From the NCBI RefSeq assembly GCF_019457475.1, contig NZ_CP080413.1, forward strand, positions 2,728,001 to 2,792,000: a stretch of 64,000 nt of DNA. Reading direction: 5' to 3'. Each line of letters opens with the position of its first letter. Within the stretch, counting starts at the first letter, position 1. The stretch comes from Shewanella acanthi. GTDB taxonomy: Bacteria > Pseudomonadota > Gammaproteobacteria > Enterobacterales > Shewanellaceae. The translations under genes and the position numbers were made by a program. The notes under the pieces are model-generated. The model had not been told where the DNA came from, made no database searches, and saw nothing but the letters and a program-made list of their open reading frames with translations. Below, in pieces: positions 7,477-16,346 of the stretch.

Positions 7477-8334
7477 ATGGGCAGTCGCAGCACAGAAACT
7501 CAGCCTCGCAAAGCCGCTAAAGCCTCCCCAAAAGCTGCCGCGAGACATGGTAACGCCACCACAACTCCCGAAATGCGTCACTTTATTCAGCAATCTGAAT
7601 TGAGTGTGAGCCAACTCGCCAAGATTTTAAATATCACTGAAGCCACTGTGCGCAAATGGCGAAAGCGACAATCCGTGAATGATGCATCCAACACCCCGCA
7701 CCACCTCAATACGACCCTTACGGCGATGGAGGAGTATGTGGTGGTTGGTCTGCGATATCAGCTCAAACTGCCGCTGGATAGACTGCTCAAAGCGACCCAA
7801 ACTTTTATCAATCCGAATGTCTCCCGGTCTGGCCTTGCCCGCTGCCTCAAGCGTTATGGGGTATCTCGACTGGACGAATTCGACCTAAGCCTGCTCCCTA
7901 AGCAATATTTTAATCAATTGCCCATCACCCAGGGCAGCGATGTGCAAACCTATACAGTCAATTCCGAAACCCTTGCCAAAGCGCTCGCCCTGCCCAGTAC
8001 CGATGGCGATACCGTAGTGCAGGTCGTGTCCTTAACACTACCGCCGCAGCTGAGTGAGACAGAAGCCGGGGCTGAACCCAAATCCGTACTGCTGGGTATT
8101 GATACCGCAAGTGATTGGATTTACATCGATATTTATCAAGACAGTAACACTCAGGCGGCCAATCGCTATATTGCCTATGTGCTTAAAGATGGCCCATTTC
8201 ACCTGCGTAAATTGCTGGTACGCAACTATCACACATTCTTAGCCCGCTTCCCCGGTGTGCAATCCCCTAAGGAAGTCGCTAAATCCCTAAACAAGGCAAG
8301 CCCACACCGCTTTGCCAGTGGAGATCCGCTATGA
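7477..8334 (+). CDS. pfaR: PfaR, transcriptional regulator of PUFA synthesis
   Basis: A 285-residue protein at the head of the pfa operon, the position of PfaR, a known activator of EPA genes in marine Gammaproteobacteria. Residues 1-30 are basic and Ala/Lys rich. A helix-turn-helix lies at about 41-65 (LSVSQLAKILNITEATVRKW), followed to about 132 by a segment resembling the second HTH of IS481-type transposases. Residues about 203-256 (GIDTASDWIYIDIY, DGPFHLRKLLVRNYHTF) match the transposase RNase-H core in pattern, but the catalytic TDNG is replaced by VRNY. It is therefore best read as a transposase-derived DNA-binding regulator. Its stop overlaps the pfaA start (ATGA). The start has only a distant AGGA. 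Confidence 0.85.
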   Translation: MGSRSTETQPRKAAKASPKAAARHGNATTTPEMRHFIQQSELSVSQLAKILNITEATVRKWRKRQSVNDASNTPHHLNTTLTAMEEYVVVGLRYQLKLPLDRLLKATQTFINPNVSRSGLARCLKRYGVSRLDEFDLSLLPKQYFNQLPITQGSDVQTYTVNSETLAKALALPSTDGDTVVQVVSLTLPPQLSETEAGAEPKSVLLGIDTASDWIYIDIYQDSNTQAANRYIAYVLKDGPFHLRKLLVRNYHTFLARFPGVQSPKEVAKSLNKASPHRFASGDPL

Positions 8335-11300
8335 GCCATAGCCCAACCGATGCACAGTCACCTTCGATGAATGACGAGGCGACAAAAACGGATAAGCGCC
8401 TAAATAAGAGATTAAAAGATATGCCGATCGCCATCGTCGGTATGGCTAGCATTTTCGCTAATTCCCGCTATCTGAATCAGTTTTGGGATTTAATCTGCGA
8501 CAAGATTGATGCCATTACCGACGTGCCAGAAACCCATTGGTCGGCCGATGATTACTATGATGCCGACAAGTCCAAAGCCGATAAAAGCTACTGTAAACGC
8601 GGTGGTTTTATGCCTGAGGTTGACTTCAACCCGATGGAATTTGGTCTGCCGCCAAACATTTTAGAACTTACCGACAGCTCGCAGTTACTGTCACTTATCG
8701 TCGCTAAAGAAGTGCTGCAAGATGCTAACTTGCCTGACGATTACGACCGTGATCGCATCGGCATCACCCTAGGGATTGGTGGCGGACAAAAGCTCAGTCA
8801 CAGCCTAAACGCGCGCCTGCAATATCCAGTACTAAAAAAAGTATTTAAAAGCAGTGGTCTCAGTGATGAAGACAGCGAGCTTCTCATCAAAAAATACCAA
8901 GACCAATATGTGCACTGGGAGGAGAATTCCTTCCCTGGCTCCCTTGGCAACGTTATTGCAGGCCGCATCGCTAACCGTTTCGACTTAGGTGGCATGAACT
9001 GCGTGGTGGATGCAGCCTGTGCAGGCTCACTCGCGGCAATGCGCATGGCACTGACCGAGCTGACCGAAGGTCGAAGCGACATGATGATCACAGGCGGCGT
9101 CTGTACCGACAACTCGCCCTACATGTACATGAGCTTTTCAAAAACCCCTGCCTTTACCACCAATGAGCAAATTCAACCCTTTGATATCGATTCAAAAGGC
9201 ATGATGATTGGTGAAGGCATCGGCATGGTGGCGCTAAAACGCCTCGAGGATGCCGAGCGCGATGGCGACCGAATTTATGCCGTTATCAAGGGGGTTGGCG
9301 CCTCATCGGATGGCAAATTTAAGAGCATTTATGCGCCGCGCCCAGAGGGTCAAGCCAAGGCATTAGAGCGCGCCTACGATGATGCGGGCTTTGCGCCGCA
9401 CACAGTTGGCCTGATTGAAGCCCACGGCACGGGCACGGCGGCTGGGGATGTGGCCGAATTTAATGGCTTAACCTCAGTATTCTCAAAGGATAATGAGCAG
9501 TTACAGCATATTGCACTGGGCTCGGTAAAATCCCAAGTCGGTCATACTAAGTCTACCGCTGGCACTGCCGGGGTGATTAAGGCCGCGCTTGCACTGCACC
9601 ACAAGGTGTTGCCGCCGACCATTAACGTAAGTCAACCCAACCCTAAGTTGAATATTGGCCTATCGCCATTTTATCTTAATACCGAGGCGCGCCCTTGGAT
9701 CCAACGCAGCGACAATACGCCGCGCCGCGCAGGCATTAGCTCCTTCGGTTTTGGCGGTACTAACTTCCACTTAGTGTTAGAGGAATACAGTCCAGAGCAT
9801 CAGCGCGCAAGCACTACTCATACAGCCTATCGCCAGCGCAGCGTGGCACAAAGCTGGTTATTTGCCGCCACAGACAAAACTGCGCTCCTTGGCGAGTTAA
9901 AAGCCGCGCTTCAGCAAGCCACTGCGGCCAAGGCTGATATTTCGAAGGCCCACTTTGTTGCCTTTGCAAAATCCTACGCCCTGCGTGAACTGGCGCCGCA
10001 ATCGGCCCGCCTTGGATTTATCGCCAAGGACTATACCCAATTACAGACTCTGTTAACTCAAGCGATAGCGCAGCTAGAATCCAATCACGCAGAGAGCTGG
10101 CAGTTACCCTCAGGGATAAGTTTCCGCGCCCAAGCACTGGTCAAGGATAACAATAAGGTCGCCGCACTCTTTGCCGGCCAAGGTTCACAGTACCTGAATA
10201 TGGGGCTGGAAATCGCTAACAACTTCCCAGAACTGCGCCAACAAATTTTGGCGAGTGATAAAGTGTTTAACGCCCACGGGCAAAAAGCGCTTTCAAGTGT
10301 GCTTTACCCCATTCCCGCTTTTGATGATGCAACCCGTAAGGCACAGGAACAGGCACTCACCAATACCCTCTATGCTCAAAGTGCGATTGGCGCCATTTCT
10401 ATGGCTCAATACTCCCTGTTTACCCAAGCGGGTTTTGTGCCGAATATGCTGGCTGGACACAGCTTTGGTGAACTGTCAGCCCTTTGCGCCGCTGGTGTGA
10501 TTTCAATGGATGACTACATCAAGCTTGCCTTTGAACGTGGTCAGGCAATGGCGCAGTCACCACAGGATGCGCTTAATCAGTATGGGATTATAGATAGCGG
10601 TGTGATGTACGCCATTATCCTTAAGCAAAAACAAGACATTGATACCATTAATGACTGCTTAGCCCAATTCGATGGTGTGAAGATTGCTAACTACAACTCG
10701 CCAACCCAATTGGTAATTGCAGGCGCAACCGAGCAGACCCATGGGGCCGCTAAGGCCATTGGCGAATTAGGCTTTAAGGCCATTGCATTGCCCGTATCGG
10801 GCGCCTTCCACACACCACTTGTCGCCCATGCACAAAAGCCATTTAGCGAAGCCATTGATAAAGTTAAGTTTAATACACCAACAACTGCGCTTTATGCCAA
10901 TGGCACAGGTCAATTACATCCACTGGATGGCGATGCCATTAAAGCTGCATTTAAAGATCACATGCTGCAGTCGGTTCACTTTAGCGAGCAGCTTGAAGCC
11001 ATGTATGCGGCGGGGGCGCGGGTGTTTGTCGAATTTGGTCCTAAAAATATTCTGCAAAAACTCGTTGAGAACACCCTAAGCCCATACTTAGACGAGCTTT
11101 GCCTTATTAGCATTAACCCTAATCCGAAGTCCGATGCCGATAGCCAGATGCGCCTCGCGGCAGTACAACTTGCCGTTGCAGGTGTAACGCTTACCGAGTT
11201 AGACCCCTATCAGGCACCGCTGATGGCACCCGCAGCAAGCTCGGCCATGAACATTAAGCTCAATGCCACTAACTACATCAGCCCTGCTACCCGCAGCAAA

Positions 11301-14300
11301 ATGGTCGATTCGCTGCAATCGGGCAAAATTACCTGCCAAGTGCAGTATGTGGATCGCCTAGTTGAAAAAGTGGTTGAGAAAATCGTTGAAAAACCAGTGA
11401 TTGTCGAAAAAATTCAAGAAAAGGTTGTCGAAGTGGAAAAGCCAGTGGCACAAAATAACAATAATATTCAACAGCAAACGCCTGTACAGCCAGCCAGCTT
11501 TACCGCAGGACAGGTAAATCAAGATGCCCTGAGCGCCTTTTTTGCCGCTCAAACCCAGGCGGCGCAATTGCACCAGCAATTTTTAGCAATCCCGCAGCAA
11601 TACGGCGATACCTTTAGCGCCCTGATGGCGGAGCAGGCAAAAATGGCCAGTCTTGGCATTGCCATTCCTGAGAGCCTGCAACGCTCAATGGAGCTTTTCC
11701 ACCAACATCAAGCACAGACCCTAAAGAGTCATACCGAATTTATGCAGCTTCAAAGCAGCACCAGTCAGGCAGCCTTAGCCCTGTTAGGTCAAATGCCAGT
11801 TCAGACAGTTCAAGCCGCGCCAACGCCAGTCGCTTATTCAACACAGGCAGCAACCACAACCCTTACAGCTCCCGTGCCGCCAGCGGCGATAACGCCACTG
11901 ATGCCACAAACCCCACACCAGCCAACGATTGTTGAACCTACAAAAGTTGAACCTCAACATGTGGCCACGACGGTAATCCCTGCCCAGCAGAGCACTCTCG
12001 CACCAGGCGCGTCAAATACCGGATTAGCGGCACAGCAAATTGAGCAAGCTATGTTGTCTGTTGTAGCCGATAAGACGGGTTACCCTGTAGAGATGCTCGA
12101 ACTTAACATGGATATGGAAGCCGATTTAGGTATCGATTCCATCAAGCGGGTGGAGATTTTAGGTACAGTGCAAGACCAACTGCCTAACCTGCCAGAATTA
12201 AGCCCAGAAGATTTAGCGGAGTGTCGCACTCTAGGTGAGATTGTGGCGCTCTTTAGTCAAACACAACCTAACCAAGCATCAGCGTCAACGGCTTCAACAG
12301 TAACTCATCAGGCTTCAGCCCAAATCAGCCATCAAGCCATTGAGCAAACCATGATGACAGTCGTGGCCGACAAGACGGGTTACCCTGTCGAAATGCTCGA
12401 ACTTAGTATGGATATGGAGGCCGATTTAGGTATCGATTCCATTAAGCGGGTGGAGATTTTAGGTACAGTTCAAGACCAACTGCCAAATCTGCCGGAATTA
12501 AGCCCTGAGGATTTAGCGGAGTGTCGCACCCTAGGCGAGATTGTGGCGCTTTTCAATCAATCACTAGCTAGCCAAGCATCAAACGTAGCTGCCCCAATAA
12601 CAGCTTCAATTCCAACCCATCAGGCTTCAACCCAAATCAGCCATCAGGCCATCGAGCAAACCATGATGACCGTTGTTGCCGATAAGACAGGTTATCCCGT
12701 TGAAATGCTCGAACTTAGCATGGATATGGAGGCCGATTTAGGTATCGATTCTATTAAGCGGGTGGAGATTTTAGGTGCGGTTCAAGACCAACTGCCGAAC
12801 CTGCCAGAATTAAGTCCAGAGGATTTAGCAGAGTGTCGCACCTTAGGTGAGATTGTCGCGCTTTTCAATCAATCACTAGCTAGCCAAGCATCAAACGTAG
12901 CTGCCCCAATAACAGCTTCAATTCCAACCCATCAGGCTTCAACCCAAATCAGCCATCAGGCCATCGAGCAAACCATGATGACCGTTGTTGCCGATAAGAC
13001 AGGTTATCCCGTTGAAATGTTGGAACTTAGCATGGATATGGAGGCCGATTTAGGTATCGATTCCATTAAGCGGGTTGAGATTTTAGGTACGGTTCAAGAC
13101 CAACTGCCGAACCTGCCAGAATTAAGCCCTGAGGATTTAGCGGAGTGTCGCACCCTGGGTGAGATTGTCGCGCTTTTTAGTCAATCACAACCTGAAAGCC
13201 AACACTCTGCAACGGCTTCACTATCAACTCATCAGGCTTCAGCCCAAATCAGCCATCAAGCCATCGAGCAAACCATGATGGCGGTCGTGGCCGACAAGAC
13301 AGGTTATCCCGTTGAAATGCTCGAACTTAGCATGGATATGGAAGCCGATTTAGGTATCGATTCCATTAAGCGGGTTGAGATTTTAGGCACAGTCCAAGAC
13401 CAACTGCCGAATCTGCCGGAATTAAGCCCTGAGGATTTAGCGGAGTGTCGCACCTTAAGTGAGATTGTCGCGCTTTACGCCGATAACCAAAACGCAGACG
13501 CGCAGGCAACTGACAGTTCCAGTGCTAAAACCAATACCGAGTCTGATCTAGGCGAGCTTAATCACCCCATTGTACTGCCGCCCCATAGCGAGGTCATGCT
13601 AAAAAAGTTGCCAGCGGCGGCTGAGTTAGCGCACATTTTAGGCAGCAGCAAAGTAACACTTACAGCCAACAACTGCGTGGTCATCATAGATGATGGCCAC
13701 AACGCGGGCGTACTCGCCGAAAAACTCCATGCCCAAGGCTTGACTGTAGCCGTAGTACGTTCGCCTAAATCGGTCGTAACCAGTGCATCGCCGCTTGATA
13801 GTCATATCGCCAGTTTCACCTTGGAGGCTATTGACGATGCCAACATTCTTGACGTCATCAATGACATTGAAGAACTGGGTCAAATTGCCGGTTTTATCCA
13901 TTTGCAACCGCAACTTAAGTCTGCACTTAATGCTTCAGATAGTTTGGATGCTGATTTTACCGCTGGCTTAGTACTTTCAAACGAGGCGAAATCCAGTGTT
14001 GAGCAGGCCTTCCTGTTTGCCAAGCACTTGCAACCTTTGCTGACAGAGCGAGATCACTGCCGCTTTATGACGGTAAGCCGTATCGACGGTGGCTTTGGTT
14101 ATCACAGCATTGATCCTAACAACCAAGGCGACAACGGTGAGTATAACTGTGATGAGCAGCCGCTTATCAAACACGCTGAACTAAATCAGGCGGCGCTGTC
14201 TGGACTGACCAAAACCCTCAATCATGAGTGGCCGGGTGTGGTTTGCCGCGCACTGGATTTAGCCCCCCAGCTTGATGCTAAAAAGGTCGCCAATGCCATT

Positions 14301-16346
14301 GTGCAGGAATTCTTTACTGAAGATGCGCCGGTGGAAGTCGGCATCAACAGCCATCTTGAGCGCGCGACCTTAGTCGCAGGCGATGCCGCTATTCAACATC
14401 AAGCGGCTGCACTTAGCGCCACTGACAAAATTCTGGTGACAGGCGGCGCTAAGGGCGTGACTTTTGAATGTGCGTTAAGCCTGGCTAAACGCTCTCGCGC
14501 CCATTTTATTCTGGCGGGTCGCAGCGCCCATCAGGCCATTCCTAACTGGGCGCAGGGTAAAAATGCCAGCGAGCTAAAAGCCGCGGCCATCGCTCATATT
14601 CAATCCATGGGCGAGAAACCTACGCCAAAACAAGTGGATGCCTTAGTATGGCCGGTGCAAAGCAGTCTTGAAATCAGCCATGCCCTAAAAGCATTTGAAG
14701 ATGCAGGCGCCAGCGCCGAATACCTAAGCGTGGATGTGAATAATCCCGACGCCATTGCGAGCACAATTGCCCCTATCAGCGCCCTATCACCTATTACTGG
14801 GATTATCCACGGCGCAGGAGTGCTTGCCGATAAACATATTCAAGACAAGAGCTTAAATGAGCTTGAACGTGTTTATGGCACTAAGGTCACAGGTTTACAT
14901 AACCTGCTTGCAGCTTTGGATTTACACCAGTTGAAACTCGTCGCCCTGTTCTCTTCGGCGGCGGGATTTTACGGCAATACCGGCCAAAGCGATTACGCCA
15001 TGTCCAACGACATCCTCAATAAGGCTGCGCTGCAATTGTCGCAGCAATTACCTTCAGCCAAGGTGATGAGCTTTGACTGGGGTCCTTGGGATGGCGGCAT
15101 GGTTAATCCTGCGCTGAAAAAGATGTTTGTTGAGCGCGGCGTCTACGTAATTCCACTCAAAGCGGGCGCTGAGCTTTTTGCCAATAAGTTACTCAGTACA
15201 TCGGGCGCACAATTACTCATAGGCACCGATATGCAGGGCAATTCGGGCACTGTCGCGACTGAGTCCGATGTGACTAGTACCGATAGCGCCGTTATTGCTG
15301 CAACGACCGGTATCAGCCATGAAGAAACAATTATCGCTGCAAGAAGCGCCGATGTAAAAAAGCTTAAAGCGGATCTAACTTCATCGTTGGATCCGCAGGC
15401 TATGGCACATCAAGCCACCAATTCAGTTGAGGGGGCTATATTCACCCGCACGCTGGATCCTAAAGCCATGATCTTTATTGAAGATCATTGCATTAATGGC
15501 AATCCCGTTTTGCCAACGGTGTGCGCCATTGACTGGATGCGTGAAGCCGCCCGTGAGCATTACGGCGAATCATTTAAGGTACAGGACTATCAATTACTTA
15601 AGGGGATTATCTTCGATGAAACCTTATTAAGTAGAGCTGAGAATGAGCCTATCGAGCTTGAACTCTCGCTAACGCCACTACTAACAAATGCAGAGGGATA
15701 TCAAGCGCTGATAAGCTTCGAGGGGCGCCCACAATATCAGGCGCAACTCATCCCAGATTCAGTCGAGGCACAAACGGCTAGTCGATTTTTGCCATTGGTA
15801 GAAAATCAAAGTCTGGGATCATCAACGGTTATTGCCACAGGCGAGTCACTCTACAGGGATGGCACCCTGTTCCATGGTCCTAGATTGCAGGGCATCAGTG
15901 CTGTAACGGCCTTCGATGACAATGGCTTAATGGCAAAAATAGAGCTACCGTTAGTGACATTATCCGACTGCGGTGAATTTGCGCCCATCCTAGAAGATAA
16001 AGGCTCACAACCCTTTGCCGAAGATCTGCTGCTGCAAGCCATGCTGGTTTGGGCACGCTTTAAATATCAAGCGGCGAGCCTACCAAGCGCCATTGGCGAG
16101 TTTATCTCCCATGCACCGCTTGCCTTCGGTGAAAAGGGTGTATTAGTGCTTGAAGTGATAAAACATACACCGAGGCAGGTAGAAGCCAATATTGCCCTCT
16201 ACCATCAGGATGGCCGTTTAAGCTGCGAGATGAAACACGCCAAGGTTACCATCAGCAAAACGCTTAATAGTGCGTTTCTAAACAACAAAGCTGTATCGGA
16301 TGTGCTGCAAGCTGATGTTCAACAGTTCGGAGAAAGTGTGCTTTGA
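8331..16346 (+). CDS. pfaA: PUFA polyketide synthase subunit PfaA (KS-MAT-5xACP-KR-DH)
   Basis: A 2671-residue multidomain synthase, the core of the anaerobic EPA-type PUFA pathway, cytoplasmic. Domains in order: ketosynthase (about 30-490; Cys230, His365, His405); malonyl-CoA acyltransferase (about 600-910; GHSFGE with Ser711); a Val/Glu/Lys-rich coiled linker near 1010-1040; five tandem acyl carrier proteins with phosphopantetheine serines (GIDSIKR) at 1270, 1370, 1474, 1578 and 1678; a ketoreductase (structural part from about 1760, NADPH motif VTGGAKGVT near 2031, Tyr2222 in SDYAMSND); and a C-terminal hotdog dehydratase-like domain with His2386 (EDHCINGNPVLP). The start overlaps the pfaR stop and has GGAG upstream. 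ACPs 3 and 4 share a 162-base identical DNA repeat. Confidence 0.96.
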   Translation: MSHSPTDAQSPSMNDEATKTDKRLNKRLKDMPIAIVGMASIFANSRYLNQFWDLICDKIDAITDVPETHWSADDYYDADKSKADKSYCKRGGFMPEVDFNPMEFGLPPNILELTDSSQLLSLIVAKEVLQDANLPDDYDRDRIGITLGIGGGQKLSHSLNARLQYPVLKKVFKSSGLSDEDSELLIKKYQDQYVHWEENSFPGSLGNVIAGRIANRFDLGGMNCVVDAACAGSLAAMRMALTELTEGRSDMMITGGVCTDNSPYMYMSFSKTPAFTTNEQIQPFDIDSKGMMIGEGIGMVALKRLEDAERDGDRIYAVIKGVGASSDGKFKSIYAPRPEGQAKALERAYDDAGFAPHTVGLIEAHGTGTAAGDVAEFNGLTSVFSKDNEQLQHIALGSVKSQVGHTKSTAGTAGVIKAALALHHKVLPPTINVSQPNPKLNIGLSPFYLNTEARPWIQRSDNTPRRAGISSFGFGGTNFHLVLEEYSPEHQRASTTHTAYRQRSVAQSWLFAATDKTALLGELKAALQQATAAKADISKAHFVAFAKSYALRELAPQSARLGFIAKDYTQLQTLLTQAIAQLESNHAESWQLPSGISFRAQALVKDNNKVAALFAGQGSQYLNMGLEIANNFPELRQQILASDKVFNAHGQKALSSVLYPIPAFDDATRKAQEQALTNTLYAQSAIGAISMAQYSLFTQAGFVPNMLAGHSFGELSALCAAGVISMDDYIKLAFERGQAMAQSPQDALNQYGIIDSGVMYAIILKQKQDIDTINDCLAQFDGVKIANYNSPTQLVIAGATEQTHGAAKAIGELGFKAIALPVSGAFHTPLVAHAQKPFSEAIDKVKFNTPTTALYANGTGQLHPLDGDAIKAAFKDHMLQSVHFSEQLEAMYAAGARVFVEFGPKNILQKLVENTLSPYLDELCLISINPNPKSDADSQMRLAAVQLAVAGVTLTELDPYQAPLMAPAASSAMNIKLNATNYISPATRSKMVDSLQSGKITCQVQYVDRLVEKVVEKIVEKPVIVEKIQEKVVEVEKPVAQNNNNIQQQTPVQPASFTAGQVNQDALSAFFAAQTQAAQLHQQFLAIPQQYGDTFSALMAEQAKMASLGIAIPESLQRSMELFHQHQAQTLKSHTEFMQLQSSTSQAALALLGQMPVQTVQAAPTPVAYSTQAATTTLTAPVPPAAITPLMPQTPHQPTIVEPTKVEPQHVATTVIPAQQSTLAPGASNTGLAAQQIEQAMLSVVADKTGYPVEMLELNMDMEADLGIDSIKRVEILGTVQDQLPNLPELSPEDLAECRTLGEIVALFSQTQPNQASASTASTVTHQASAQISHQAIEQTMMTVVADKTGYPVEMLELSMDMEADLGIDSIKRVEILGTVQDQLPNLPELSPEDLAECRTLGEIVALFNQSLASQASNVAAPITASIPTHQASTQISHQAIEQTMMTVVADKTGYPVEMLELSMDMEADLGIDSIKRVEILGAVQDQLPNLPELSPEDLAECRTLGEIVALFNQSLASQASNVAAPITASIPTHQASTQISHQAIEQTMMTVVADKTGYPVEMLELSMDMEADLGIDSIKRVEILGTVQDQLPNLPELSPEDLAECRTLGEIVALFSQSQPESQHSATASLSTHQASAQISHQAIEQTMMAVVADKTGYPVEMLELSMDMEADLGIDSIKRVEILGTVQDQLPNLPELSPEDLAECRTLSEIVALYADNQNADAQATDSSSAKTNTESDLGELNHPIVLPPHSEVMLKKLPAAAELAHILGSSKVTLTANNCVVIIDDGHNAGVLAEKLHAQGLTVAVVRSPKSVVTSASPLDSHIASFTLEAIDDANILDVINDIEELGQIAGFIHLQPQLKSALNASDSLDADFTAGLVLSNEAKSSVEQAFLFAKHLQPLLTERDHCRFMTVSRIDGGFGYHSIDPNNQGDNGEYNCDEQPLIKHAELNQAALSGLTKTLNHEWPGVVCRALDLAPQLDAKKVANAIVQEFFTEDAPVEVGINSHLERATLVAGDAAIQHQAAALSATDKILVTGGAKGVTFECALSLAKRSRAHFILAGRSAHQAIPNWAQGKNASELKAAAIAHIQSMGEKPTPKQVDALVWPVQSSLEISHALKAFEDAGASAEYLSVDVNNPDAIASTIAPISALSPITGIIHGAGVLADKHIQDKSLNELERVYGTKVTGLHNLLAALDLHQLKLVALFSSAAGFYGNTGQSDYAMSNDILNKAALQLSQQLPSAKVMSFDWGPWDGGMVNPALKKMFVERGVYVIPLKAGAELFANKLLSTSGAQLLIGTDMQGNSGTVATESDVTSTDSAVIAATTGISHEETIIAARSADVKKLKADLTSSLDPQAMAHQATNSVEGAIFTRTLDPKAMIFIEDHCINGNPVLPTVCAIDWMREAAREHYGESFKVQDYQLLKGIIFDETLLSRAENEPIELELSLTPLLTNAEGYQALISFEGRPQYQAQLIPDSVEAQTASRFLPLVENQSLGSSTVIATGESLYRDGTLFHGPRLQGISAVTAFDDNGLMAKIELPLVTLSDCGEFAPILEDKGSQPFAEDLLLQAMLVWARFKYQAASLPSAIGEFISHAPLAFGEKGVLVLEVIKHTPRQVEANIALYHQDGRLSCEMKHAKVTISKTLNSAFLNNKAVSDVLQADVQQFGESVL
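12546..13019 (+). repeat. Tandem ACP repeat in pfaA with an identical 162-base core
   Basis: Bases 12546-12707 are identical to 12858-13019 (period 312 bases, 104 codons), spanning the linker and the N-terminal part of ACPs 3 and 4. The remaining ACP copies (starting near 12040, 12340 and 13270) are strongly similar but differ by silent changes and have shorter linkers (100-codon period). This indicates recent duplication or gene conversion of one ACP unit. Confidence 0.9.

Noticed and set aside
12030..13480. Regular direct repeats that could suggest a CRISPR or satellite array
   Set aside because: The repeats are in-frame acyl carrier protein domains of about 100 codons, far longer than CRISPR repeats.
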